This document shows, piece by piece, positions 12,601-25,480 of a stretch of DNA of 64,000 nt. How positions within the stretch are numbered: position 1 is the first letter of the stretch; each line of letters begins with the position of its first letter. Origin of the DNA: Paracyclopina nana (lineage: Eukaryota > Arthropoda > Copepoda > Cyclopoida > Cyclopettidae); assembly GCA_019096065.1 (NCBI GenBank), contig JAGUCH010000009.1, positions 3,172,001 through 3,236,000 on the forward strand, given 5' to 3'. Both the position numbers and the translations under genes were made by a program. The notes beneath the pieces are model-generated. The model was not told the DNA's origin and searched no databases. It saw only the letters and a list, made by a program, of their open reading frames with translations.

Positions 12601-13361
12601 CCACATTTTGAATAAGCTTCTTTATTCATGGTAACTTAGGTCTAAGATGCAATCAAATCAAATTATCAAATTACCTCTTGATGAGGCTCAAATTCTGATA
12701 TTGGTCGCGATCTACATTTCGGTTCTTTAACGATTTTAAGCAATAATTAACCCGGAAGTATCGAAAGATGCAATTTTTTGTCACCTCACAGTTTGGTTTT
12801 TAATGAGGCTAAATTGCCAATTATGAAGTTGCCAGTTTCAAATAGATGTAAATTCCAGTGACCGGTGCATTGATTGATGTAATAATACGTTCAACCCATT
12901 TCGCCATCTAACAGAAAGAGCGAAAAAAAGCTTTTTCGACTTTTTATTTTACTTTGCTCTGATTTGACGCGAAGATTGGACTTTTCTTTCGCGCCTACGT
13001 TTCACACTTTTTGACAGATATGTCATATAGTATGTTGTGTTGTCTTCCTCATTTTGCACTTTCCCAGCACTTTTGCTGGCGAAGCGAAAAAAGATGCATC
13101 ATTAATCTTTTCTCGTTGCTTTTCAGGCTGATCGGTACAATTCCTGGTCCGGTTTTTTTCGGGTATATCATTGATCGCACGTGCTTGCTATCCTCTGGAA
13201 ATTGCTTATTTTATGACAACTACAGCATGGCTTTATCCATAACTCTGACCGTGTTCTTTGTCAAAATCATTGGCGTAGGCTTCTTCGGGCTTGCTCTGTA
13301 TTTCAGTAACAGATCGCACATCAAGGATGAGCCAATTGATCTCGACGAAATGGGACACTAA
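9610..13361 (+). CDS. Organic anion transporting polypeptide (SLCO/Oatp family)
   Basis: Plasma-membrane transporter of the SLCO (SLC21) family, moving amphipathic organic anions such as steroid conjugates, eicosanoids and hormones. Seven exons: 9610..9885, 10461..10630, 10867..11233, 11288..11474, 11543..11851, 11989..12571 and 13127..13361, phases consistent, 708 residues, a normal length. The start is the first in-frame ATG of the large first exon; an upstream exon could extend it. Landmarks: the TM1-TM2 region GMVINGFVNVVISTLERRFG and GLIAGSYDIGSM; N-glycosylation sites in the early extracellular loop; the TM4 stretch FGQILHGVGAAP; and the large extracellular loop with a Kazal-type cysteine cluster (ECNRQCKCDL... 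FSPCLAGC). That is followed by the conserved GTIPGPVFFGYIIDRTC of the last part. Drosophila has several Oatps; I cannot assign the exact orthologue. Confidence 0.93.
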
Positions 13362-13697
13362 AATCTATGCTATAATGCTACCAAATGTATTTGTTTTATC
13401 GTAACCTGACTTCCATCATATTAATTGCCATAGGATACCTCACGTCACATGAAATACAAAGTTGCTACAAAAGTGCGTTATCTGCATGATAAAGGACATT
13501 TTGCTTTTGAAATTATGAACACTTCTGGCTATATACCAAGGAGTAAAGTTAGCTTTTCTCGGGCTCGCAACTTTTACATCTGGCAGCTTAGATAAACATG
13601 ACACTACAGTTTAGAGCCTGATTCCAAAAAAATTAATTTCAGTATACTGAAATGCTCAGTATATTTTAGTCGATTCAATAATGTGTAATGAATTTGT
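13362..13697. other. 3' UTRs of two convergent genes
   Basis: The transporter (plus) and the glucosidase-II-beta-like gene (minus) end tail to tail here. I see nothing else in these 336 bp. Confidence 0.4.
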
Positions 13698-15381
13698 TTA
13701 CGCGCAAAAGTTTCTGGTGCAAGGTGCGAGAAATCTGCCAAGTTTTTCCTGGATGGACAGAGGTAAAGCGAGTCCCAAGGGCGGATGTTTGATTTTCCAT
13801 TCGTCGCTGCCATCGCAGCAGTCGCAAACTCCATCGTTAACTCGACTACTTGGGACCCACTTCAAATCTTGAGGCCTGAAATGAAAAGATTTCTCTTAGA
13901 GAGTTCCGCTACTCTGATGTGAAAGTGGAGCCTTTAACAATACAAAAGCTGCCATTTTGGAAAATAAAATGGTTGCACATATATTTTTTAGAAAGCTGCG
14001 AAATTAATCTGAAAGCACAGAAACCCAAGATGGGAACTCTCCTGAGGGCGAATTGTCGTGAAAGGCTCTCGTTTTATTAAAGCAATTTGTGCATCTCTTA
14101 AAGATCAGGTTACGCAAGAAAATGTATAATGCTACATATGTACCACTTCAACGAAGTTGCAAATGTCCTCATACGACCTCGTTAGAGTTAGAAAAAAGAC
14201 ATAAGCTGAAAAGAGGGCTATGGGAAATCTATCAGTCAGAGCGATAATGGAGGAGAACCTTTGAAACTGCTTGGCACTAAGAGCTCGACCATTTGGAAGC
14301 AGCCTGACTGACACTCTTTGCAATTCTGTAAGCAAACTTGATTGCCTTCTATGCATTCATGATCATGATTTTAAGACAAACTTTTCAGCCCAAAAAATCG
14401 ACCAATTATGATGATGTTTTTTGAAACACCAAAATAAAGACCGTTCAAAGGCAAAACTTGTAAAGAACTTATGCTGTTCTTTTTTTATTTTACAGCACAA
14501 AAGTAAATTTGGAATCTTAGAAGCAATTTTTTATGTTTTTGCCAATTCACTCTGCCACTCACACACGTTTGCCTTTTACGCTTGAGAGCTTTTTACGGCT
14601 TTTGACAATAGATTAAAATAAACTAACCTGAAATCCCTATTTGGAGTACACCTTTTAAGCTTCACTCAAAGCTTTTAGGCTTTTAACATTGGTTTAATAA
14701 AAAAATAACACAAATTCGTGTTTGTATTTCCAAAGAGCTCTTTCACAGCTCGGATTAAACAAAAAATACTACTGAAAATGAAATCATTACTTTCAAGAGT
14801 ATGAGTTTTTAAAGTTACAGTATGCCACTGAGTTTGAGAGTACCACTTTTCCGTTTTTAAAAGTAGGCATTTTTGAAAAGAGAGCCGACTATTTTTTTGA
14901 CGGGAAAGTTGCGAAAATTAGTGTTTCTCTTCTTGGCACTTCTTTTAGCTTACCCAGCATTCTGACAAAAGAATTTCGCGTTCTGACAAGCTTCTGTTGA
15001 AGGCTCGTCTGAGCCGTCAATTTGGCAGTCACAAAAGTCGTCATTAACCCAATCAAATGGAATTGACAAGGAAGACTCTTGAAGGCATCGAAAATTGTTC
15101 GCTGCATCTGGACTGTAATGTTGAATCAGCTTGGGATCAATGCCAATCACATTGGACAGTGAAGGCTTGCGAAAATGAAGCCGACTGTTTGCTGTTGCTG
15201 TATGGTTTTTTGGACTCGGTCCGCCGCCTTGGAAAAAGAGCGACACTGATTGCATGAGTAGCACTAAAAAGGCCAAAAAGGCCACGATGACAAACGGAGA
15301 ATGCTGTGGGGCCAGCCTTCGCCTCAAAAAGTACGGTAATCTTCGGTATAACCACTTGTTCAACATCACTTTTTGCTCCAT
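13698..15381 (-). CDS. Short glucosidase II beta-like (PRKCSH N-terminal) membrane protein
   Basis: Two exons, 15381..14954 and 13875..13698, joined in phase 2, encode about 201 residues. An N-terminal basic stretch and one hydrophobic helix (residues about 26-50, [20 protein letters not shown]) suggest a type II anchor. Then come the two LDL-receptor-A-like motifs typical of the N-terminus of glucosidase II beta: [20 protein letters not shown] with [16 protein letters not shown], and [21 protein letters not shown]. Full-length glucosidase II beta goes on for about 350 more residues (coiled coil, mannose-receptor-homology domain). Here the frame stops soon after, with a final cysteine pair (APCTRNFC). 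Drosophila has a comparable short gene (CG7685, from memory), so this looks like a real short family member, not a broken gene. Likely located in the ER or Golgi; its function is not known to me. The start could instead be the in-frame ATG at 15366. Confidence 0.75.
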
Positions 15382-18300
15382 TGTTTGTTTTGTTTTGATT
15401 TCTGCCGCGCGAGTTTCCAGATGTGGCCATTTCGCGAGAAAAAACATAAGCAAACGACGGATAAAAATGCCGCTATAAAAAGCTGAGTTTCTGAAGCTGT
15501 TCAACTAGGTGAATTCTGTTGATGAATGTCATTATTTTTTAACAATGTTTAAAAGCATATTACGTTGTATGCTCAGGTGAATAAACCTCTAAATTTGCAA
15601 TGACAAATTATTAATGTTATCATGGTCATTATGAAACCTTCAAATCTTGAGAGTGAGAGATTTGCTCAAAAAATATTTGTAGTACAGAATTGATGAAATT
15701 TGCCAAAATCTTGCGTTCTAGTACTCGCCTTGTTCCTTCACGCGAGCGCTGAACTTTTATGGCAAAAATCCCTCACCTTGGGCAAAATAAATTCCTAAAA
15801 TTCAGGAATCGATGCGCATAAAAATATTTTACGCACTTTCATATAAGTAATCATGAAATTGCATTTTACATTTTTCGTACTAAACTAAACCTACAAAAAT
15901 GAGCTCTGACCACTGGCATTTCCTGATGTTGCCATTTTTGCTCCTATTTCCACAAACTTGATCTATGTTCACCTAGTAAGCCATTGGCGGTATTTCAGTT
16001 TCTCAAAAAATCATGTATTTGGCTCTCTTTATACCCTCAGAATTTTAGGCTGTAATTTTGAATAGCTTGATGTTTTTCAGCCATTGCACAACCTACAAAG
16101 AGGGAAAAGGGAAATCTTTAAAAAAGCCAAGTAGCAGAGATTATAGAGGGATTGAGTAATGGTCTATTTTTTCCACCTTTCAGATAAATATTAGTGCAAT
16201 CTGCAAACTTTCTCATACTTCCTTTACTGTAAGAGCAACATTTACTCTCCCACTTAAATAACATTTCCGGCCGTATTTTCTTCAAGAAGCATCCATCAAT
16301 TTTTTAAAAAGCATTCCTTTAACAACCAAGTCTACATGGGTAAAGCAATATTTTTTACATCAGATACATGAAAAAATACTACAATTACCATACACTCTAA
16401 TTTGGAAAACTTGAAACGTTTTCATATTTGCATTCTTTTTAAATACTAGCAATAATAACTACTTTTACTCCAATTCTATTTTGATAGCCAGAATTGTTAT
16501 GCATTCATATTCAATTTGAGAAAGCTCGTCGCAGATTGATCAAAGGCTGACATGTTTATGCGTTTCATTCATTCGTAATTTTAAAAATTGTCTATATGTA
16601 GGCTTTAGTGTATTTCTTTTAAGTCTATAATGTGATCCAACATTTAACAATGATGATGCTTGTCAAAACACACACATTAGAGATAATTGGCCGTTGTCTC
16701 TTTGTCTTGGCTTCATTGAGAAGACCTTTTATTCTTGTGTATCTGTAGGCTATGTAGACTAGCCCCAAGTAAATGGCTAGGAATATATACCAAGATTGTT
16801 AGCAAGTTTTCTGCTTGGAAAACTTCATGGGGAGTTCTCGGCCATTTCCATTTCTACTTTGAGCTTTTCTTGCTTCGTCCACTCTTCTTCTTATTTGGCT
16901 ACTTTTGTTCAAACATCTGTTTCTAAATAGGTCGCAAATCGAATGCCACCATTGCTTGCTCCTTGATGATGAACTCTTGCGCAAAATCCATGCGTGTTAT
17001 TTAGCAAAACAGCAATATCATTGGCACTTGTCTGGCTGCAATTGCAGCAATTAGTTTCATCACAATTTGAAGCGCAACAGCTGAAATAAAAAAATCCATC
17101 ATTTTCATCATTCCTTTAAAGATAATCCGGCATAAAACTAAGCTGATGCGTAAATATATAGGTATGTAAAAGTAATTTGTCCTTTATGTGCACTGGCTTC
17201 AACTGTCTCCACTGCAATGAATCCTACCCTTTCATCATGAATAAAAATAAATTCGCCAAAATAATAATACTCTTTTTGCGAAGGTAGTCATATGACATCC
17301 CGCTCATATTGGATTACTGCAGGCTTTTGGGAAATAATCCACTTGAAATAATTTCATTTCACCACAATATAGTACTTAAAAAAGATAAAGAGCCCTTTCA
17401 AAAATAAAAGCATCAAAAGAAGATTTGAAAGTAGCAAGGCTGCATAATTTATTTACAAATGAATTAAATTGAATCCTTAAAAGCAAAACTTTCTTTAACG
17501 TCAGCTTCCGGCATTTTAACAGTACGTAGCACAACGGAAAAGTACCGCCATAATTTTGAGTCGGAAACTAGCCTGAGATTTATTTTTATTGTGTGCAACC
17601 GTAAATAACTTTTTATTGTTTCGTTGGGTGCCAGAGTTAAGATCGAATCGGGGGAGTGCTTTAAGTTCCAAATGAGGGTGTGTGTGCTAAGATCTACAAA
17701 TAATGGTGCCAAGATCGAAAGGCTATGTTCTAAGATAGAAGTGAATGTTTAGTTGCAAATCTGTACCTGTCTTTTAAGATCGAAATTCCTGTTTAGTCAT
17801 GGAGATTATTTACAAAATTAATTGAAGCACCCTTTGAAGCGGTCTTCTATTAAAGTAGGCTTGTGAATAATTTTGTCCACTCAAATTGTCAAAAGCTTGA
17901 GGCTCATAATTGAGCTTTCCAACGCCATAATGTGCCCAGGTTGACTGCTTTTCATTGAGATTTTCACAAAAAACTTAGGCAAAAGTTACATTTCAGGCAA
18001 CTTCAAATTGGACCAAGTACAAACGTGCATATTTGCGAGGCTAATAAGTTTTGGAAAAATGCAGTATATTTCTGAGGTTTTTGAAAACACTATTTCTACT
18101 TAGATCTTAAAACACAGGTGAATCGATCTTGAAACACTAATGCTTTTAGCTTCACCTACGCCACTTCGATCTTAAAACAAAGGGTTCGAAAAGTGTAGAC
18201 ACTAGAACGCTGTTTCATTTTCGATCTTAAACCTTCGATCTTAGCAATGTTCCCCGTTTCGTTGGCAGTAGAAAGTGCCTTGGGACCAATTGCGCAACAG

Positions 18301-18668
18301 TGAAACCCCTGGAAAATTCCTCAGTTCTCTTCTTGCAAATATTTCCTCAAAAATTGCCTGGAAAACGACCATTAAAGTGAATTTCCAAGTTTCTTAAACT
18401 GCTGCGCAAAAATGTTGTGCTAATTGATGAATGGTGACTGCAAAAGTCCCAAGGGCGGGAAAAAGAAAATCAATTGACTTACAATCGTCAGAATCAAGCA
18501 AAAGGTCATTTCCACAGCTTTTTATTGCTAATGCACTGATTGCAACTGACTTGAATTGGAAGGAAACTCGAGCTGAAGGGAAATTGTGCCAAAAAGTCCA
18601 CCTTTTTTGCGAAAAGTAGCATTTGTCAGCATAATGCATTTGGCCATTTCTTTTGTAGTTATGTCGCC
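15382..18668. other. AT-rich intergenic region
   Basis: I see no coding exon with convincing splice sites or homology in these 3.3 kb. The only structure I can point to is the inverted cluster of short AAGATCGAA-type repeats at 17637-18245, listed separately. Confidence 0.5.
17637..18245. repeat. Inverted clusters of a short AAGATCGAA motif
   Basis: Five copies of TTAAGATCGAA or close variants lie in forward orientation at about 17637, 17687, 17709, 17730 and 17773. Five copies in reverse orientation (TTCGATCTTAA) lie at about 18101, 18123, 18166, 18220 and 18235. The two groups face each other across about 320 bp. Copies vary by one or two bases. Arrays of short subterminal repeats in opposite orientation at two ends are typical of non-autonomous DNA transposons, where they bind transposase; I could not define terminal inverted repeats or a target-site duplication. 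Confidence 0.55.
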
Positions 18669-21600
18669 TTACCAGAAAGTTTTTTCGGATGCTTCTTCGT
18701 CTAGCTCTTCTTCTTCATCCTCTTCCCTTGGGACCGTAGAATCCCCCTCGTTTAACTTGGCACTGTGAGTGAAGCTTGGACTGTTGTTCACTAGCTCGCA
18801 CTCTTCAACGCTGACTACGACCAATGTGGCCTTTTCCCCGTTTGTCTCCATTCTCTTGCCATCATTATTAGCTTTTTTTACTATGCCCGGAGATTTATCT
18901 GAAATTAGAAAGCAATAAAAATCAATGCTTCTTTGTTCACTTTCTCATGCCTTTTTTACACAGAAACGCATATACTGAGCCTTTTTGCGACAGCTCTAAT
19001 TAATTAGAGTAAAAAAGATAATTGGACAGGTTCCTTTTTTCGTAACAAAGAAACGCCATCTATTGACAGGCTTAATTGCCACATAACAATAAGAATTTTC
19101 GTTTCGAGTTAAATGACGAGAAAAGCACCAAACTAGCTAGTTCACAACGTGAAAAAGCTTATTTCTTAGAATCCCTTTCATTTGGCTGATCCTGGCAACA
19201 ATTCTTTGGCGGTATTGTCAGAAAATTAATAAAGAGGATCACAACCAATATCAGTAAACTTACCTGGGTTGAATTCTTGAAGCTGGACATTATTGGGTGA
19301 AGAAGACGTGCGGTTGTTGCCTGGTTGCCTTCGACGGCATCGTGAAGTGAGAACCTCGACAAACTTCACTCCAAACGTGCCAATGAAGCAGTAAACAAAG
19401 AAGCCTGATGAGGCATTGATCACCAAGATAAAGTTGTTGAAATGAGCCAAGCATTTTGCAGGGTTGATCACTCCAGAGCAAGAAGTTCCACTGGCCTTCA
19501 GCAAATTGGTGAAGACAATTTCGTACACTGTCTTCAGCAGCCTCGGCATGTGGCACACAATAAAAATGACAATAATGGAGGCCAAGGTGGCTGCATAGTT
19601 GGGTTCGTTTCGGCTAAAAGATGAGAGAAACTGTTATAGCCATTCTTTTACTACCTTCAGCGCGAGCGAACAGACTTTCATCACATTTGTCAGTGGTTTT
19701 TTGCTCAGGTTGTGCTCAGCTTTCTCCTACCATGAGTAATTCATACAGATAGCAATGCAGGCTTTTGGGTAAACGAGAAAACTGTGCTTTTTCCCCGTTA
19801 TACTTCAGCGTGCTACAATACCCTGCCAAATGAAGGCATACCTAAGCTTTTGTTGAGATTTGGCAACTGCGCGCATTTTGCTAGGCGATTTCAATTTAAG
19901 TGGGAAAAGGGGTAGTAAAATCACTAGAGAAAAAGAATTTTAGTAGAAGCATTTACACTTCTAAAGCCCTGTTCACCTTTAATATTATGAACAAAAACAA
20001 CGCGCGATATTCGCAAAAATGCACTTACAAAATCATTTTTTTGAAGTATGCCTTCGGAATAAGCTTTGAAGTGCCAAAAAAAATCCTTCAGCAAAATCAA
20101 AATTATCAGTTTCTCAGTATTTCTCTCCGATTTTTCGCATAAATATTAGCCATAATATGCAGGTGAACTGGCCCAAAGAATGTAATAAATTACGCGCAAG
20201 TTTTTAATGTGGGTTCATGCTAACTCAAATAGTTTGGATTAGAAAGCATGTGTATAAGTGATTTTCACTCCAACCACTAAATTATGATTTTCTTGCGATG
20301 AATAAGCATTCCTTTAAAGCTTCTAACAAATGCATTATTCATGCAAAGCCTTGCATATTTTACATAGCACAAGAGGGTGCATTAGCAGCGACACGATTCG
20401 GACTGGCGGCCGTGTTAGATAAGTTTTGGATATTTTGCGCGCGTTCATTGGAAAAATGCAAAAATGTGGCGCCTCCTTAATTTGATTTTTCACCTTAATT
20501 ATATATAGTACGCTAATGATTCGACATGAAACTTTCAGAATCTCTAAAGGAAACAAGAAGTTTTGGAAACTTTTTTGTTCAGCTCATCGAACTGGACCGA
20601 ACTTGGGAAATTAAGTAGAAAGCACTTTTGAAAAGCTTTCCACTCAATTTAGAGCTTCAAAAATTGAGGCTAGGCACTCTAAAGATACTGAGCCTCTTTG
20701 AAAGCTAACAGTAAAATGTTACATATTTTTTCCAAGCAACAGTTAAAATATTTTTCCAAAAGAATCGTGGTTTTTCTTTTTTGCACCGATATGAAGTAAT
20801 CTTGCATTCTCGAAGAAATCAGAGAGCTCACCAGACTTTCACAGATTCGGCTCGATTCATTTGCATTTGAAGTCAAAGTTTACCTCATTTGTGTCCTGAT
20901 TTGGCGGACTGCCTTCAACCGAAGGTAAATCCTGAGATTAAGGAAGAAGAGGGCTGCCAATGGCAAAATTCCAGTGGTGAGGAAGAGGGTCCAATGCATG
21001 TAGTAATTCACGTAATAATTATTGTAACGTAGCCAAGTGCCGGCCACAAGAGTGACAACCTGCAGATCTTCCTCCACCTCTTCATCCAAAGCTGTGGTGT
21101 TGCTCACGTCACTATCGTAAAAGGGCTCCAAAGAGCCATCTTTGTTGACAACCATGTCTCGCAGCTCCAGCTCAAACCACTTCGGCAAATTAATTATGAA
21201 CGAGCAGAGCATCACTGGTACGATGTAAATTAAAACCTGAATGAAATAGTCAATTAAGTCTTTTCGGATAAATCGATATATTCTCTCTGCGCAGCATATA
21301 TGTAGATGTTCGAGAAAAAGAGCCATGACTTTTGCATTATTGATTTCGGTAATCTGATGTGAGTAATTTAGCTCAAACGACTTTTTCTAAAATGTGATGC
21401 CAAAAGCTCATTACGTTTACTTTTATGTGCGAAGTAATTATCAGGCAGATGAACGGTGCATTAGCAAGATCTTACCTTCTTTCGCACAGCTCTGGCATTT
21501 TGACTGTTGAGCCCTGGATTATTACCAGACTTGTTGGCTCTTCTTTGGTTGGAATAGACTAATTCTGGATGGCAGACCGCGAGGTATCTCTCGAAAGCCA

Positions 21601-24600
21601 AGATGACGTGCAGGAAGATGGAGCAAACTAGAGTCACATTATGGATGGGGTAAATAAAGTAGACGAAGAATTTGTCGTAGGCCAGCGAGCTGAAGTTGAA
21701 CGACTCCACAAAAGAGTACTCAATGATGGAGGAAATCAAGTATAGCGTGTCCATTGTAGTCATCACAGCCAGAATTTGGTTGAAGGTCGAGAGCATTGAC
21801 GGCCTCGTCAAGACAAATACGCTAATCTGTTCAAAAGAGAGAGCGTGAAAATTCAATGGCCTTTTGGCTTTAAGGGATTTCACGAGTCTTAAATCTAATT
21901 TGGTGTTCGTCTACGGATTGCGTCCCAAATTGAAAAAAAGAAGCAATTACTAGGTGATTACGAAGTTGGATGAGAAACTTTTTGAAGGATGTAGTGACAT
22001 TCAAATGAAATTATTCGCCCAATAAATCGAGGTTGTACTCTCTTCTTTTTCAAAGGCCGCTTTATTACTTTGCTCAGATTCATTGCTGACATTTTGTCAT
22101 TTAAAATATGCACAAAAACGTATTTACGTGAAATTGCAAGTTATCTATTGCATTATGATAGGAAAGACAACGCTCAATAATAGACTCTCGAATCAATGCC
22201 TAGTTCATGTACCCAACAAACCCCTTTAGGTAATACTCGAAAAAATCTTTGAGTGAAAGAGAAGAAGCCTTATGATAACTGACAGCTGACAAGCGAGTAA
22301 AGCAACAGCTGATGCAAAAAATCGGATCGAATTTAAGCCAACTTGACAGTGAAAGACCGTAATTTTTTGGCGAGTCAGTGAATTGTATTATATAATTTCA
22401 GCTTTAATTATCTCAAGTTAATTGCTTAGATCCAAGATATATGAAAATTGGTGACTTTGGCAAGAAAAATGTTTATAAATAAGTTAGAAAATGGCTAAAT
22501 TTGCCCCCAAAAACGCTACTCAGACCTTAGCTTTACTAGTCAGCTGTTGATAGATGGTCAGTGCCAGCTTCACTTTTCATTTACACAACTTTTTCAGGCT
22601 TTCTTTTTCTAATTTACAAGGCATAAAAGGTATTTAAATCGATCATTTGTGAGGCGCCCAAAAACTGTCTTTTTGTAACAGAATGCTGGTAACACCTCGA
22701 ACTCGCCGCCCTATATGAGTTTCCCCATGGGATTTTTCAATATGCTTGCCATATCGGAGAGGAGCAGCTAGGGCTCAGTTTTAAACGCGTTATAGTACAG
22801 TGGGATGAGTGCGAAAATAGTAAAGTTGGTACGAAAGTTTGGCTGAAAAATTGCATCGATGCAAACCTCAAAGAAAAGGGCTTATAGCTTGAAAGCTCTA
22901 ACTTTTCCATGATTTTAAGCCTTTTCCTCAAGATCTATCTCAATTTGATGGTCAAAAATAACTAGATTTTTCTGCTTATTGCACTTATTGCGCTTGATTG
23001 CTATTGCTTTTGGTTTTGCTTGCATTAGTGGCTATTTCTGAATTTGGAGGAGTGAAATGGCACTTTCAGAGCAAGTTTCTTTGTTTAAGTCGCAGTTTAC
23101 ACAATAACCTAACTTAGGTATCCTCTCGTGCCATGTACACAACTTCTTTAGATTCAGCACGTGCGTACTTCAAAATGCCTTACAGCATGGAGAATAATTG
23201 TGTTATGACTACGGTACCAAAAGTTAAATTGTTCTATTTAACAAATGATATGAGTCTAGAACTGCTTTCTCTTTTTCATAGAAGGGAAACAGTTCTAATT
23301 GTCGTAGTTTAAAAAATAATTATCAGAAGAAAATTAGCATTATTTCAATTTTAGCAAATATTTAAGGCTTTAACGATAACTTAAGTTTCACTCGATTAGT
23401 TCATTTCAGAAAATATTAATAATTTAGCAATTAGCACTCGGTTGAAGAATCCCAAAAGCACATGCTTGACTGGTGAGCAATTAAAACGGATTGCCTTTTA
23501 AACTGCATCCTTTTTTCTCAGAAAACTTGCCAACTAAAAGAGAAGTACAGCCGATGGAGAAAGGCCTCAGGGCAGCCCAGTCTATAAAAAGTCGATTTAG
23601 ATTTGAAGATACTTTCAACGCGCGGCTATTGTCTACTATCTCACCAGAGGGCCCAAAACTTGCCAGCAAAGTTCACTTCCTAACTATTCCAGATTTTCAC
23701 TGCACAACCATAACTGCGTGTGTACCTTTTGAGCCCCCAGCAAAATAAGCTATCTAGTTATGTAAACCTTGGCCCTCATTTTCGTGGATATGCCTCCCTA
23801 TATTAGATCCTTCCATAATTTCATAAACAGATATTTTCAGGAGAAAAAAGCCCGCATATTTGTCCATAGATTTCCATTGAGAATTGAGAGGAAAAAACCT
23901 TGCTCAAATATTAGCAAAGTTTTACAACTTTTGTAAGGAAGTAATTAAACAACATGATATTTAATCACCGTTTTTCCATAAAGCTCGTTGATTATAAATG
24001 CAGGCTAATTAACACCCTTTTATAGCAAAAAAAGAGCTGTAGGCTTATGTGGCGGTCATCTGCAAAAAGTTATATGAGACTAAAAAAATCAGATCGACTT
24101 TAAGCAAACTTGAAAGTAAACAAATCTAATTTTGGACATTAAGTGCTCCACATTTTAGTCCTTTTCAGCAAAACCAAAAGTCGATTTTCATCTTTTATAA
24201 AAGAAGCATGATGAAAGATAGTTTGCTTTGAAATATGCTGAAAGCCATGAGACAAAATAGCAAAAATTGCCATTAAAAACGCTGCTCGGCCCCAAGCTGA
24301 ACTCGTAGAGTGGCAGTCAGCAACAGATTCACTTTTCCTTACGACAATTTTTTTCCATACCTTAAGGCATTAATACATGAACAGGGCTTTAGACCTATTC
24401 TTTAACTGCAGGTCCTATTTTCTAGCTCGATAGCATGGGATATTCGAGCCAGTCTCAATCGATTATTTCGCCCTTTTATGCAGGATAAAATAACAGGTTT
24501 CAAACATTTTAACTACTTTTCCCGACTAGACTTTTATCAACCAAAATATGACGTTGAGCACTCTTACTTTGAACATCGATGTATGCACTACCGACCATTG

Positions 24601-25480
24601 ACGAGGCGTTCATAGATTAAGGTGAGAACAATCCTTGCCACCTTTTTCCATTCGCGAAAAATTAACTTTGGCACTGAGAGAGTGAGCTAAAACTAAGAGT
24701 TTTCGCTGATACTTAAAAGTTTATTTTTAAATTCCCATTGGCTTTAATGCCAAATAATACGAAATCATAAGTTTCCTTATGATAAGGTGAGGTAGATAAA
24801 CTCCACATTAAGCAAGTGAACTGAAGTTATCTAATAATGAAGGAAGTACAACGTATCTAATTAGCCTCGGTTCACCTACAAAATTATGGCGTAATTTTGA
24901 GCAAAATTACGCTGATGTTTGCCAATTTGAGAGGGGACGAAACAACTTTTTTACATTTTTTCTTTGAAATTGTTTTTTTAAATTGAAGCAAATTAAAAAT
25001 ATTTAGCCAAAAAACCTGCGCTTATCTCTGTTCAGCTATAAATTATGCCATAATTTCGGCCTTAGTTTGTAGGTGAACCGGGCCTAAATAATCTATTCAA
25101 TGTGGGTTTTCTATGTAAGTATCCACATGCTGAGAAGCTTTAAACATTGCGAATTTACTCATTAAAGTTATTACCGTGTTGCCTATGATGCCACAAATAC
25201 CAATTAGAGTGAGTGACACGCCTTGGATCCAGAATTTGCACACTTGCGAAATTCTATCATCTTCTGCTGACATGCTGTTTGAACAGAGCGTAGTATTCAA
25301 TGCTGTAGACATGTTTCCACCATCATCATCTGTTTCACCATCGAGTTCGTTAAGGAGTTCTTCGTTATCTTCACTCACGAAAATCAGCTCTGCTTCGTCG
25401 ATATTTTGGCAAAAAATGACTTTTGACATCAAGAGCATCGTCACTTTTGCCAGCAGCAATAATTTTGCAAATGAATTCAT
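18669..25480 (-). CDS. Rhodopsin-class neuropeptide GPCR, FMRFamide-receptor-like
   Basis: Class A G-protein-coupled receptor, 529 residues, five exons: 25480..25175, 21826..21476, 21236..20884, 19613..19264 and 18898..18669, phases consistent. The ATG at 25480 opens a signal peptide, then an acidic N-terminus with NTT and NMS glycosylation sites. TM1 is GVSLTLIGICGIIGNT and continues across the intron as ISVFVLTRPSM. TM3 ends FERYLAVCHPEL (ERY in the DRY position). TM4 ends at LPKWFELEL, matching the MPRFWE of the Drosophila FMRFamide receptor. TM5 is YYMHWTLFLTTGILPLAALF, TM6 IVIFIVCHMPRLLK, and TM7 LVINASSGFFVYCFIGTFGVKF (N-A-S-S instead of NPxxY). The cytoplasmic tail ends in an acidic run. 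Peptide ligand unknown; family placement rests on the pattern ERYLAVCHP plus NSS-type TM7. The first intron is 3.3 kb, long for this window. Confidence 0.83.
19965..20174. repeat. MITE-like inverted repeat, copy B
   Basis: A 210-bp element lies within an intron of the GPCR gene. The left arm reads GCCCTGTTCACCTTTAATAT followed by TATG. The reverse complement of the right arm reads GGGCCAGTTCACCTGCATAT followed by TATGG. It shares its ends and length with the copy at 24865-25085. There is no coding capacity, so it would depend on a transposase elsewhere. Confidence 0.5.
24865..25085. repeat. MITE-like inverted repeat, copy A
   Basis: A 221-bp element lies in the first GPCR intron, about 90 bp from its 5' splice site. 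The left arm is CCTCGGTTCACCTACAAA with ATTATGGCGTAATT after it. The reverse complement of the right arm is GGCCCGGTTCACCTACAAAC with AAATTATGGCATAATT after it. The arms match for more than 30 bp with small gaps. The flanks are TA-rich (TTA on the left, TAA on the right), which could be a Harbinger-type target duplication, but this is uncertain. Confidence 0.55.
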
